Shown one piece after another: positions 9,266-17,979 of a stretch of 64,000 nucleotides of DNA. The position numbers and the translations under genes are program-made. A model generated the notes under the pieces. It was given only the letters and a program-made list of their open reading frames with translations, was not told the origin of the DNA and did not search any database. The stretch covers positions 2,294,001-2,358,000 of the forward strand of contig NZ_AP012547.1 in assembly GCF_000828635.1 (NCBI RefSeq), read 5' to 3'. How positions within the stretch are numbered: position 1 is the first letter of the stretch; each line of letters opens with the position of its first letter. Source of the stretch: Sulfuritalea hydrogenivorans sk43H. Lineage in GTDB: Bacteria > Pseudomonadota > Gammaproteobacteria > Burkholderiales > Rhodocyclaceae.

Positions 9266-9600
9266 TCCGGCCGGCGCAAGTCTGGCTGGCCGTCGAACCG
9301 GTCGACATGCGCGGCGGCATCGACAGCCTGTCGCAACGCATCCAGAATCTCCTGGGGACATCCCCCTGCGACGGCAGCGCCTACGCCTTTCGCAATCGCC
9401 GATCGACACGGTTGAAGCTCTTGATCTGGGACGGCACCGGCGTCTGGCTGTGCCAGCGACGACTCCATCGCGGCCACTTCGTCTGGCCGACCGCGGACGC
9501 GAGCACCGTCGGTCTCACCGCGCGGCAATGGGAGTGGCTCGTCACCGGTGTCGAATGGCAGCGGCTCGATGCCCCGGCCCCGATCCATTGGCGCGTGTAA
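9262..9600 (+). CDS. tnpB: IS66 accessory protein TnpB (Orf2)
   Basis: A 112-residue protein with the family signature VWLAVEPVDMRGGIDSL near residue 10 and LLIWDGTGVWLCQRRL in the middle. Translation is probably coupled to tnpA through a 4-bp overlap. A 119-bp gap separates it from tnpC. Confidence 0.94.
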   Translation: MIRPAQVWLAVEPVDMRGGIDSLSQRIQNLLGTSPCDGSAYAFRNRRSTRLKLLIWDGTGVWLCQRRLHRGHFVWPTADASTVGLTARQWEWLVTGVEWQRLDAPAPIHWRV

Positions 9601-9719
9601 TGACGAGGTCTTGTCATGCAAACTCCGTGCGCAAAATCATGGCTGGAACGACACAACAAAGCGAGCGGGAACGACCTGTTCATCGGGCTGCGCGCGCTAT
9701 TCGCCGATAGAATCTGGGC

Positions 9720-11303
9720 ATGGATTTGCATGCTGAACTTGAACGCGTCATGGCCGATTCCGCGGTAGCGGACACGGCGGCGCGGGCGATTCGCAAACTG
9801 ATCGAGGACGCGCAGCGCAGCGCGACCGAACAGATCACCCGGCGCACCATCGAACTGCACGCCGCCCAGACCAAGATACAAGCCCTGACGCTGGAACTGG
9901 CGCACCTGCGGCGGATGCGCTTTGGCGTCAAGAGCGAAGCCCTGGATGCCGAGACCCGCGACCTGTTCCAGGAGACCCTGGCCAGTGATGTCGCCGCCGC
10001 CGAAGCGGAACTCGCCAAGCGCCAGGCGGAAGCGGAAGAGACGCCCGTCACCCCGCGTCCCAAGCGCGCACGCGCCGGGCGTCAGACACTGCCCGAGCAT
10101 CTGCCGCGCATCGAACATCACCATGAACCGGAATCCTGCACCTGCGGCCAGTGCGGCCAGGATCTGGTCAAGATCGGTGAGGACATCAGCGAGCAACTCG
10201 ATGTCGAGCCGGCCAAGTTCTTCGTCCATCGCCACATCCGTCCGCAGTACGCCTGCCGTGCCTGCGAGACGGTGAGTGCGGCGCCGATTCCGCCGGCGGT
10301 GATCGACGGCGGCATGGCTGCTGTAGGTTTGCTGGCATGGGTGATCATCGGCAAGTACCTCGATCATCTACCGCTGTACCGGCTGGAACGCATCGCGGCA
10401 CGTGACGGCGTGACGCTCTCCCGCTCGACCCTGGCCGAATGGGTGGGACGTATCGGCGTGGCCCTGCAACCATTGGCCGATCGCTTGACGGCATGCCTGC
10501 TGGAGCGACAGATACTGCATGCCGACGAAACGCCGGTGCAGCAACTGGATCCGGGCAACGGCAAGACCAAGCGGGCCTACCTGTGGGCCTACATGAGCAA
10601 CGTGCTGGAGACCGGGCCGCCCATCGTGGTGTTCGACTACCAGACCAGTCGCTCGGGCGCGCATGCGCGGAATTTCCTGGGGGAGTGGAAAGGCGCGCTG
10701 ATGGTCGATGACTTTGGCGGCTACAAGGCCCTCTTTGGTCAGGAGGTGACCGAGTTGGGTTGCTTCGCCCATGCGCGCCGAAAGTATTTCGATCTGAACG
10801 CGGCGCAGGCCCATCCGATTGCTCAGGAGGCGTTGCTGCGGATTGCGGCGCTGTACGCGATCGAGGCGCGAGGCCGGGAGATGTCGATTGCCGAGCGTAC
10901 AACGCTGCGGCAACGGGAAGCGCTGCCACTGCTGGTGTCGATGCACGAGTGGCTGAGCGCGACGCGCATGACGGTGGCCAACGGCGGTGGCACCGCCAAG
11001 GCGATCGATTACAGCCTGAAGCGCTGGCCGGCGCTCTCCCGCTACGCCATGAGCGGCGCTCTGCCGATCGACAACAACCCGGTTGAGAACGCCATCCGTC
11101 CGATTTGCCTGGGTAAGAAGAACTGGCTCTTCACGGGTTCCGAACGGGCCGGCCAGCGTGCTGCGGCGATCCAGAGTCTGCTGGCGACTGCCACGCTCAA
11201 TGGTCTCGATCCGGCGGCCTGGCTGCGCGGCACGCTGGAGAAACTGCCTACCTGCCTCAACAGCGAGATCGACTCGCTGCTTCCGCTTCGCCAGACCGCA
11301 TAG
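9720..11303 (+). CDS. tnpC: IS66 transposase TnpC
   Basis: The 527-residue transposase has an N-terminal coiled coil (residues 25-65), then a zinc-binding region with CTCGQCG (about residue 140) and QYACRACE. The DDE catalytic domain follows with LHADETPVQ (first Asp), ALMVDDFGGYK (second) and LPIDNNPVENAIRP (Glu region). The C-terminal part, NWLFTGSERAGQRAA, is typical of the family. No frameshift is visible. It starts 119 bp after tnpB. Confidence 0.95.
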   Translation: MDLHAELERVMADSAVADTAARAIRKLIEDAQRSATEQITRRTIELHAAQTKIQALTLELAHLRRMRFGVKSEALDAETRDLFQETLASDVAAAEAELAKRQAEAEETPVTPRPKRARAGRQTLPEHLPRIEHHHEPESCTCGQCGQDLVKIGEDISEQLDVEPAKFFVHRHIRPQYACRACETVSAAPIPPAVIDGGMAAVGLLAWVIIGKYLDHLPLYRLERIAARDGVTLSRSTLAEWVGRIGVALQPLADRLTACLLERQILHADETPVQQLDPGNGKTKRAYLWAYMSNVLETGPPIVVFDYQTSRSGAHARNFLGEWKGALMVDDFGGYKALFGQEVTELGCFAHARRKYFDLNAAQAHPIAQEALLRIAALYAIEARGREMSIAERTTLRQREALPLLVSMHEWLSATRMTVANGGGTAKAIDYSLKRWPALSRYAMSGALPIDNNPVENAIRPICLGKKNWLFTGSERAGQRAAAIQSLLATATLNGLDPAAWLRGTLEKLPTCLNSEIDSLLPLRQTA

Positions 11304-11348
11304 CCGATATCTCGCGTTTCAGTCCAGGTGGATCGGTTGGACGCTTAC

Positions 11349-11356
11349 CGCCGACT
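11349..11356. repeat. IS66 target-site duplication, right copy
   Basis: CGCCGACT directly outside the right IS66 terminus, identical to 8794-8801. Confidence 0.93.
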
Positions 11357-11991
11357 GGCAGTGCCGCCAATTCGACATCCAGGTATTCCGCCAGAAGCCG
11401 CCCCGTACCTGTGCCGGACTCGCCGCCAAGCATCGGGGTCTGGCTCAATTGGGCGCGATTGACGCAGGGCATACGGGCCCACGGGTGATCGGGCGCAACG
11501 ATGGCAACAATATCCTCGGTTCGCCAGACGCGAGAGACGAAACCGGGGCGCTCATCCCACCACTCCATGAGGGCGACGTCAATGTCTCCATTGGCAAGCA
11601 TTTCTGCAACCACCGGGTTTCGGTGTATCTGGAGGTCGACGTTCTCCCCAACCTGATCACCATAGGTTCTCAGGTAAGGCTGCAGGAGGTAGGTGCCAAT
11701 ATTGCTGCTGGCGCCGATGGCGAGGCGACGCTGCCGGAACGTATTGAGGGCATTGGTCGCCAGGCGCTGAAGATTCCCGGCATGGCTTTCGAACTCCCGC
11801 CCTTCCACCGTGAGGCGGCAACCCTGGGGATCCCGCTCGATGAGACGGACGCCGAGAAGCCTCTCCAGCTTCTGCAATTGCTGCGAGATGGCTCCCTGGG
11901 AGATCCCCAGTTCCCGGGCCGCCATGCGAAAGCTTCCCAGCCGGGCGATGGCGAGAAAACTCGCCACCTGATCGAGGTTGAGTGTGCTCAG
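11349..11991 (-). pseudogene. ptxE: 5' part of ptxE (LysR-type regulator of phosphite genes), truncated by IS66
   Basis: It encodes the winged helix-turn-helix (VASFLAIARLGSFRMAAREL, then GISQGAISQQLQKLE) and half of the effector domain, and runs into IS66 after ALPVGG. No ATG is suitable: a CTG at 11991 overlaps the ptxD stop as CTGA, and a GTG lies at 11967. The family pattern NLDQVASF favours the upstream start. Position directly after ptxD matches the ptxABCDE order described in Pseudomonas stutzeri, where ptxE encodes a LysR-type protein. The truncated product keeps its DNA-binding domain but would lose normal effector response. Confidence 0.87.
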
Positions 11992-12995
11992 GCCGCGACC
12001 TTTGTCACCGGGCGATTGACCGCGCCTTGCGGCTCCTGGCCAGCCAAGACTTGCAGGATGTTGGTCGTCGCCTCCATTTCAATTGCGATGCGGACCGAAT
12101 CTACGGCAGAGCCGATATGGGGGGTAAACAGCGTTCGCTCCGAATCCGCCAGCAGACGCGCCGATATCTTCGTCGGCCGATCCGGCCGGGCCCACTCCTC
12201 CAGTTCGAAGACATCCGCCGCATACCCGGCCAGCTTGCCGGCCTCAAGCGCGTCGGCCACCGCCTTTTCGTCCACCACCGACCCGCGACAGGCATTGACC
12301 AGAAAGGCGCCGTGCTTCATGGCGGCAATGGCGCGGGCATCAATCAGGTGCAGCGTGTCCTCCCCGTAGGGAACCATCGGCACCACGTAATCGCTGTCCG
12401 CCAGCAAGCGATCCATGGCTACGCGGCGCAGGCCTAAACGAGCCTCCATGGCGACCGGCAAGGGGAGGGAATCGGCATAGAGCAGCTCCAGTTCATAGCC
12501 CTGCAAGCGGGCGGCGATGGCCTGCCCCACCGCGCCCATGCCGATGATGCCCAGGGTTCGGCCGGTCAAGCCGGCGCCGTAAAGCACCGGCCGCCATCCA
12601 TCGAAGCTGCCGCTGCGGACCAGTTGATCGCCCTGGAGGATCTTGCGGGTCAGCCCGATCAGCAGGCCGATGGTCAGTTCCGCCGTGGGTATGGTCAGCA
12701 GGTCCGGCACGTTGGTGATCCAGATGCCGCGCCGGGTGCAGGCATCGACGTCATAGTTGTCGTAGCCCTTCAAGGCGCAGCCAACCACCCGCAGACGGGG
12801 GCAGGCGGCAAGGAATGCATCATCGACGCTGTCGGTCATGAAAGTCATGATGGCGTCGGCGTCCTTCGCGCGGCTCAGGATTTCCTCGCGAGCGAGCCGC
12901 TCGCGCGTGGTGTTGGGGATGACCGTGCAATGCTGTGCCAACCGGTCGATGACTTCCGGATGCACCCAACTGGTGAGGACGACTTTGGGTTTCAT
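11988..12995 (-). CDS. ptxD: Phosphite dehydrogenase PtxD
   Basis: A 335-residue D-2-hydroxyacid-dehydrogenase-fold enzyme that would oxidise phosphite to phosphate with NAD+. It keeps the segment [21 protein letters not shown] and the NAD-binding GMGAVG at residues 152-157. K76, R237 ([10 protein letters not shown]) and E266 fall at the same numbers as catalytic or binding residues of P. stutzeri PtxD as I recall it. The catalytic His is H293 (TPHIGSAV), one residue later. D175 after the second beta strand, where PtxD has Glu, favours NAD over NADP. The ATG at 12995 has GGAG 6 bases upstream, 11 bases after the ptxC stop. Context with ptxABC strongly supports phosphite over other hydroxyacid substrates. 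Confidence 0.95.
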   Translation of the reverse strand: MKPKVVLTSWVHPEVIDRLAQHCTVIPNTTRERLAREEILSRAKDADAIMTFMTDSVDDAFLAACPRLRVVGCALKGYDNYDVDACTRRGIWITNVPDLLTIPTAELTIGLLIGLTRKILQGDQLVRSGSFDGWRPVLYGAGLTGRTLGIIGMGAVGQAIAARLQGYELELLYADSLPLPVAMEARLGLRRVAMDRLLADSDYVVPMVPYGEDTLHLIDARAIAAMKHGAFLVNACRGSVVDEKAVADALEAGKLAGYAADVFELEEWARPDRPTKISARLLADSERTLFTPHIGSAVDSVRIAIEMEATTNILQVLAGQEPQGAVNRPVTKVAA

Positions 12996-13006
12996 TTTTT
13001 CTCCGT

Positions 13007-13813
13007 TCACTTGAAGCGTTTTCTGAGAGTGCTGCTGAAGGTATCGACCAGAGTGACCATGAGCAGGATCACCAGCAGGATGGCGGACACTTCCTGGTAC
13101 TGCATGATGCGCAGGGAGCCCATCAACTCGAAGCCGATGCCGCCGGCACCGACCATGCCCATTACCGTCGAGGCGCGGAAGTTGTACTCCCAGCGGTAGA
13201 TCGAGATGTCCGCCATCTGCGGCAACACCTGCGGAATGACTCCGTGCAACAGCACCTGCAGCGGCGTGGCGCCCGCGGCACGAGCGGCCTCGATCGGCGC
13301 TTCGTCGGCATGTTCGATGGCTTCGGCAAAGAATTTCCCGATCATGCCCACGGAATGCAGTCCGAGCGCCAGCACGCCGGGCAGGGCGCCGAAACCCACG
13401 GCCGCGACGAAGATGATGCCGAGGATCAACTCGGGAATCGCGCGCAGGGCATTGAGCAGGCCACGCGTGAACTGATAGACCACCGGATGCGGCGTGGTGT
13501 TGCGCGCCGCAAGGAAGGCCAGCGGCAACGAGAGCGACACGGCGAGCGCCGTGCCGGCCACGCTCATGGCCAGGGTGTCGATCAGCGGCCTGAGCCAGTC
13601 GCGCGCATTGGCGAAATCCGGCGGCAGCATCTCACCCAGCAGGCGCAGCAGGCTCGGCCCGCCCTCCGCCAGGCGCTCGCCGTCGAACAGGCCGACATAG
13701 TAGAGGCAGGCAACAATCAGGCAGAGGATTGCCAGCAGGCGCAGTGCGCCGACATTCCAGGCGCGCTGCTGCCGGGCGAGTATGCCGCTGTGGTCGAGCG
13801 TGTCGGTATTCAT
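13007..13813 (-). CDS. ptxC: Phosphite/phosphonate ABC transporter permease PtxC (PhnE-like)
   Basis: A 268-residue inner-membrane permease of the phosphonate (PhnE) type with about six helices. The EAA loop that contacts the ATPase reads [20 protein letters not shown], at about residues 175-195. It would move phosphite delivered by PtxB across the membrane, powered by PtxA. It sits 6 bp after ptxB and 11 bp before ptxD. A general phosphonate permease is the alternative, but the adjacent PtxD argues for phosphite. Confidence 0.92.
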   Translation of the reverse strand: MNTDTLDHSGILARQQRAWNVGALRLLAILCLIVACLYYVGLFDGERLAEGGPSLLRLLGEMLPPDFANARDWLRPLIDTLAMSVAGTALAVSLSLPLAFLAARNTTPHPVVYQFTRGLLNALRAIPELILGIIFVAAVGFGALPGVLALGLHSVGMIGKFFAEAIEHADEAPIEAARAAGATPLQVLLHGVIPQVLPQMADISIYRWEYNFRASTVMGMVGAGGIGFELMGSLRIMQYQEVSAILLVILLMVTLVDTFSSTLRKRFK

Positions 13814-13819
13814 CGGCGC

Positions 13820-14677
<858 letters not shown>

Positions 14678-15490
14678 TCAATCCTCGATGATGGCCAGGT
14701 CAAGTGACCTCGGCGGGATGGGAAGGGCGGTGGTGCTTGCTTGCGGAGCAACGCCGGCAGGTGCTTGGTTGTAAATCATTTCCTGCACGCCGGCACTCAG
14801 CGCGTCGGGCGACCCGTCGAACACCACCCGGCCGTGGGCCAGGCCGACGACGCGATCGGCATACTCAATGGCAAGTTCCACCTGGTGCAGGCTGACGACC
14901 GTGGTAATGCCGTCTTCGCGACAGATGCGCTTGAGTTGGGCCAGTACCCGACGCGAACTCGCCGGATCAAGGCTCGCCACCGGTTCGTCGGCCAGCATCA
15001 GGCGCGGCTGCTGGGCCAGGGCGCGCGCGATGCCGACGCGCTGCTGCTGCCCGCCGCTGAGCTTGTCTACGCGGTCGAGCGCCCGCTGCAGCAAGCCGAC
15101 GCGGTCCAGGCACTCCAAGGCGATGCGCTGCTCCGCCGTGGGAAGTGGGAACAGGCTGCGCCAGACGGAGTGGTAGCCAATGCGGCCGAGCAGCACGTTG
15201 GCCAGCGCCGTGTGACGCCCGATCAACTGGTGCTGCTGGAAGATCATGCCGGTCCGGCGCCGATGGGCCTGCAGTGCGGCGCGGCCGTCGATGGCACCGA
15301 TGTCGTCCGCTGTCACGCGGCCGGTCGTTGGCCGCGTCAGGAGATTGAGGCTGCGCAACAGAGTGGACTTGCCGGCGCCGGACGCACCCAGCAATACCGT
15401 GAATTCCCCGCGACCGAAATTTAGCGAGGTTGGCTGGAGGGCCACCAGATCGTCGCGGTAGCGCACGGATAGGTCGGTCAACTGAATCAT
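14678..15490 (-). CDS. ptxA: Phosphite/phosphonate ABC transporter ATPase PtxA (PhnC-like)
   Basis: A 270-residue ATPase with Walker A GASGAGKST (about residues 35-43), a Q-loop (MIFQQHQLIGRHTALANVL), the signature LSGGQQQRVGIARAL and Walker B RLMLADEPVASLD, all intact. It is the first gene of the ptx operon. The ATG at 15490 (MIQLTDLSV) has AAGGGG about 7 bases upstream; an in-frame GTG two codons earlier is less likely. A perfect inverted repeat lies 25 bp upstream and may be the control site. Confidence 0.92.
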   Translation of the reverse strand: MIQLTDLSVRYRDDLVALQPTSLNFGRGEFTVLLGASGAGKSTLLRSLNLLTRPTTGRVTADDIGAIDGRAALQAHRRRTGMIFQQHQLIGRHTALANVLLGRIGYHSVWRSLFPLPTAEQRIALECLDRVGLLQRALDRVDKLSGGQQQRVGIARALAQQPRLMLADEPVASLDPASSRRVLAQLKRICREDGITTVVSLHQVELAIEYADRVVGLAHGRVVFDGSPDALSAGVQEMIYNQAPAGVAPQASTTALPIPPRSLDLAIIED

Positions 15491-15514
15491 CGGCACCCCT
15501 TTTTCGCCGTCATG

Positions 15515-15537
15515 GTTGATTCGTCTATTGAATCAAC
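15515..15537 (-). promoter_or_regulatory. Perfect inverted repeat upstream of ptxA, candidate operator
   Basis: GTTGATTC and GAATCAAC flank a 7-base spacer, 25-47 bp upstream of the ptxA start. The dyad length and spacing fit a dimeric regulator site. PtxE, whose gene is broken, is the obvious candidate; a Pho-box is not evident. The T-N11-A core typical of LysR sites can be placed across it, but binding is inference. Confidence 0.5.
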
Positions 15538-16379
15538 TACGGCATTCAGTTAAGAAATTGCAATCGAAGCGGGGATGGTAACGACCGAGTGTGACCGCGA
15601 TATTTCGCTCAGGCTTCACTTGTGTGAAGTGTTGACAGGGTGGGTCATATATCAGGCCATCGGCCCTAACCGCTATGATTTCCGTACTCAGTCAAAGGCT
15701 TTAACCCATGGCCGTCCGAGGGGCAATGACGACTACAACCGCTTCGACAGAACTGCCGCCAGAGTGCGAGCAATCTCTGGCGGCAGCTTTGTGATCAGAA
15801 AGCGGACGTGGAACTTGATATTGTCATCAGTCGCTTTAGGGCACGGAGTAGGCATTCGCCAGATAGGAAAGCCGCCGTTCGCGACCTCTTCGGGCTGAAC
15901 GGCTGGTAAGCGCAGGATTGCAGCCCGATTGAGCGCGTTAGGCCAACGGCCGTTATGGCCGACCAACAGCCCGACAACCAATTGGGCTGAACGGCAGGTA
16001 TTTGATGAGTTACCCGCCGTTCAAACGCATCTGTTTTCGGAGGCCGCTACGGCTGTTGATGGCCGGGTCCGGTCTGCGACCCGAACCAAATTCTACCTGC
16101 TGGAACGGCGGGTTGACTCAATAAGCCGTCGCCCATGGCTTCATCATTTCAAGCCCGCCACCGCAACAGATCAGCAAGGATCCCAACGAGACTCGTTACT
16201 CCAAAACACACGGCCAGGGGCAAGTTGCCCCCATTCCGAATCGAAGTCGTCCATATTTACGGACTTACCGTAGCACTTCAACCGCCGAAACCGTCTACAC
16301 AGGGTACGCGAGGGCGTGATCCAGAATGCGTGACTTGGTGATAACGACCGCGACCCGTCGGAACTGGCTCCCTCTCCTG
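15538..16379. other. Gene-free stretch between ptxA and the element-borne radA
   Basis: About 840 bp without a credible gene. Short open frames occur on both strands (15575-15898 plus, 15733-15981 minus) but none shows a ribosome binding site or a family I know. The stretch holds a strong stem-loop at 15753-15786 and several GCCGTT/AACGGC words in opposite orientation, as at 15989-16020. It looks like decayed or regulatory sequence. Confidence 0.5.
15753..15786. repeat. 12-bp perfect stem-loop upstream of the ptx operon
   Basis: CTGCCGCCAGAG and CTCTGGCGGCAG form a perfect 12-bp stem around a 10-nt loop, followed on the plus strand by CTTTGT. It could be a terminator insulating ptx from neighbouring transcription, or a protein site. 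Its function is unknown. Confidence 0.5.
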
Positions 16380-17762
16380 TCATCTGTAGGCGTTGACCGC
16401 GTCTTCAACCCTTCCAACTGCGATGATCTCCAAGCCTGGTATCTCATGTTTTGGCGCATTGGCCTTGGGCACGATGGCGTGGGTAAACCCGAGTTTGGCG
16501 GCTTCCTTGAGACGTTCCTGGCCGCGCGGCGCGGGGCGCACCTCACCAGCCAAGCCCACCTCACCAAAGGCAACCAACTTGCCCGGCAACGGGCAGTTGC
16601 GCAGACTTGAAACGATCGCCAGCAGGACGGCGAGGTCGGCTGCGGGCTCGGTGATCTTGACGCCGCCGACGGCATTGACGAAGACATCCTGATCGGCGCA
16701 AACCACGCCAGCATGCCGATGCAAGACGGCAAGCAGCATAGCTAGCCGGTTCTGCTCCAAGCCAACCGAAAGCCGGCGCGGATTTCCGTTGGCGCCGTCG
16801 ACCAGCGCCTGAATTTCCACCAAAAGTGGCCGGGTGCCTTCCTGAGTCACCATCACGCAACTACCTGACACCGGCTTGTGATGTTGCGAAAGAAACAGCG
16901 CCGAAGGATTGTTCACCTCACGTAACCCCGTCTGTGTCATTGCGAACACGCCTAGCTCGTTGACGGCACCATAGCGGTTCTTGAAGGCGCGAATCACCCG
17001 GAAACTTGTCTGGGGGTCACCCTCGAAATACAACACGGTATCCACCATGTGTTCCAAGACTCGGGGCCCTGCAAGTACGTTCTCCTTTGTCGAGTGTCCC
17101 ACTAAGCACAACGTCATGTTGCCGCCTTTAGCCATGCGCGTAAGTTGCGCAGCACACTCTCTCACCTGTGCCACTGAACCCGGTGCGGATGTGAGTTGTC
17201 CCGACCAGAGCGTTTGTATTGAGTCAATCACTACTACGTCTGGTTTGCACTGCGAGATGGCCGCCTGAATTTTTTCCAACTGAATTTCGGGTAACAAACG
17301 CATGTCGTTCCCGTCCAACGACAAGCGCTTGGCGCGAAGAGCGATCTGTTGTGCCGACTCTTCACCGCTCACATATAAGGTGCTGCGCTGCATTGATAAA
17401 TGCGCTAGAACCTGCAGCAACAATGTTGACTTGCCAATGCCCGGATCGCCGCCAATGAGCACTACTCCGCCTGGCACCAGTCCACCACCCAAGACGCGGT
17501 CAAATTCCGCGCTACCTGTCGGCGTTCTCTGCACTTCTGCTGTTCCGACCTCCGAGAGCATCTGCAGCTTTCCGCCAGCTGCCCATGAGTTGAAACGATT
17601 ACTGCTCTTCGTATCAGTACCTGCCACTGATTCAGTTAGAGAGTTCCATGCATTGCAATGCGGACACTGCCCCTGCCACTTCGGCGTCTGGCCGCCGCAT
17701 TCGTTGCATGAATATATTGTGTGTGACTTCACTCCCAAACTCCCTCGATTCTTGGACTTCAT
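16380..17762 (-). CDS. radA: Complete RadA DNA repair and branch-migration ATPase carried by the element
   Basis: A full-length, 460-residue RadA. It has the zinc finger C19-x2-C22...C33-x2-C36, Walker A GGDPGIGKST (residues 104-113), Walker B VVVID near 178, the RadA motif as KNRYG (261-265; usually KNRFG) and the Lon-like C-terminal domain. Its C-terminal half is nearly identical to the broken host copy over long stretches (for example GKLVAFGEVGLAGE). It differs exactly where the host gene was hit: LCLVGHSTKEN replaces CVILVGHVTKEG, and the core TGATCCT is absent from its DNA. It can thus supply RadA to a cell whose own gene was split. It has its own upstream region with hairpins after the recombinase operon. 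Confidence 0.95.
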   Translation of the reverse strand: MKSKNRGSLGVKSHTIYSCNECGGQTPKWQGQCPHCNAWNSLTESVAGTDTKSSNRFNSWAAGGKLQMLSEVGTAEVQRTPTGSAEFDRVLGGGLVPGGVVLIGGDPGIGKSTLLLQVLAHLSMQRSTLYVSGEESAQQIALRAKRLSLDGNDMRLLPEIQLEKIQAAISQCKPDVVVIDSIQTLWSGQLTSAPGSVAQVRECAAQLTRMAKGGNMTLCLVGHSTKENVLAGPRVLEHMVDTVLYFEGDPQTSFRVIRAFKNRYGAVNELGVFAMTQTGLREVNNPSALFLSQHHKPVSGSCVMVTQEGTRPLLVEIQALVDGANGNPRRLSVGLEQNRLAMLLAVLHRHAGVVCADQDVFVNAVGGVKITEPAADLAVLLAIVSSLRNCPLPGKLVAFGEVGLAGEVRPAPRGQERLKEAAKLGFTHAIVPKANAPKHEIPGLEIIAVGRVEDAVNAYR

Positions 17763-17785
17763 CTCACCGTCCTAGCGTCAACACC

Positions 17786-17802
17786 TTGGGGCGCTGCCCC
17801 AA
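17786..17802. repeat. Short hairpin just upstream of the element radA
   Basis: TTGGGGC and GCCCCAA pair around a 3-nt loop, 24 bp upstream of the radA start. With the larger hairpin at 17825-17857 it may separate the recombinase/helicase operon from radA. Confidence 0.45.
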
Positions 17803-17824
17803 ACCCCGCGCTCGCCGCGTGGCC

Positions 17825-17857
17825 AGGGGTGGGGTTATAAAACCCAACCCCACCCCT
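17825..17857 (-). terminator. Stable stem-loop between the helicase gene and radA, possible terminator
   Basis: AGGGGTGGGGTT and AACCCCACCCCT pair perfectly over 12 bp around a 9-nt loop, about 120 bp after the helicase stop. A T-run does not follow on the minus strand, so intrinsic termination is only plausible; it could also slow transcription into radA. Confidence 0.45.
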
Positions 17858-17979
17858 AGCCACTGAGCATTGGTCGCTACGGTCTGTAAAGGGGCTTTCG
17901 CGGCATAAACGGCAACCTCCCCGCTGCGCGGGTCCCCTCCATTTATTCCACGATCCCCTTGACAGCCCTTCGCTCATAC

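Larger units (their letters stand above)
8802..11348 (+). mobile_element. IS66-family insertion sequence, 2547 bp, complete
   Basis: Both ends are visible. The left terminus starts GTATGCGTCCAGCC (8802-8823) and the right terminus, read inwards, starts GTAAGCGTCCAACC (11327-11348). They match at 19 of 22 positions and carry the GTAAGCG-type tip of IS66 elements. The element is flanked by the 8-bp duplication CGCCGACT and encodes the standard tnpA, tnpB and tnpC. It lies inside ptxE in the opposite orientation. All three genes appear intact, so it should be able to transpose. Confidence 0.95.

Noticed and set aside
15733-15981. 82-codon open frame on the minus strand upstream of the element radA
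   Set aside because: No ribosome binding site and no recognised family; the region also contains a long hairpin and opposing frames, so coding is unlikely.
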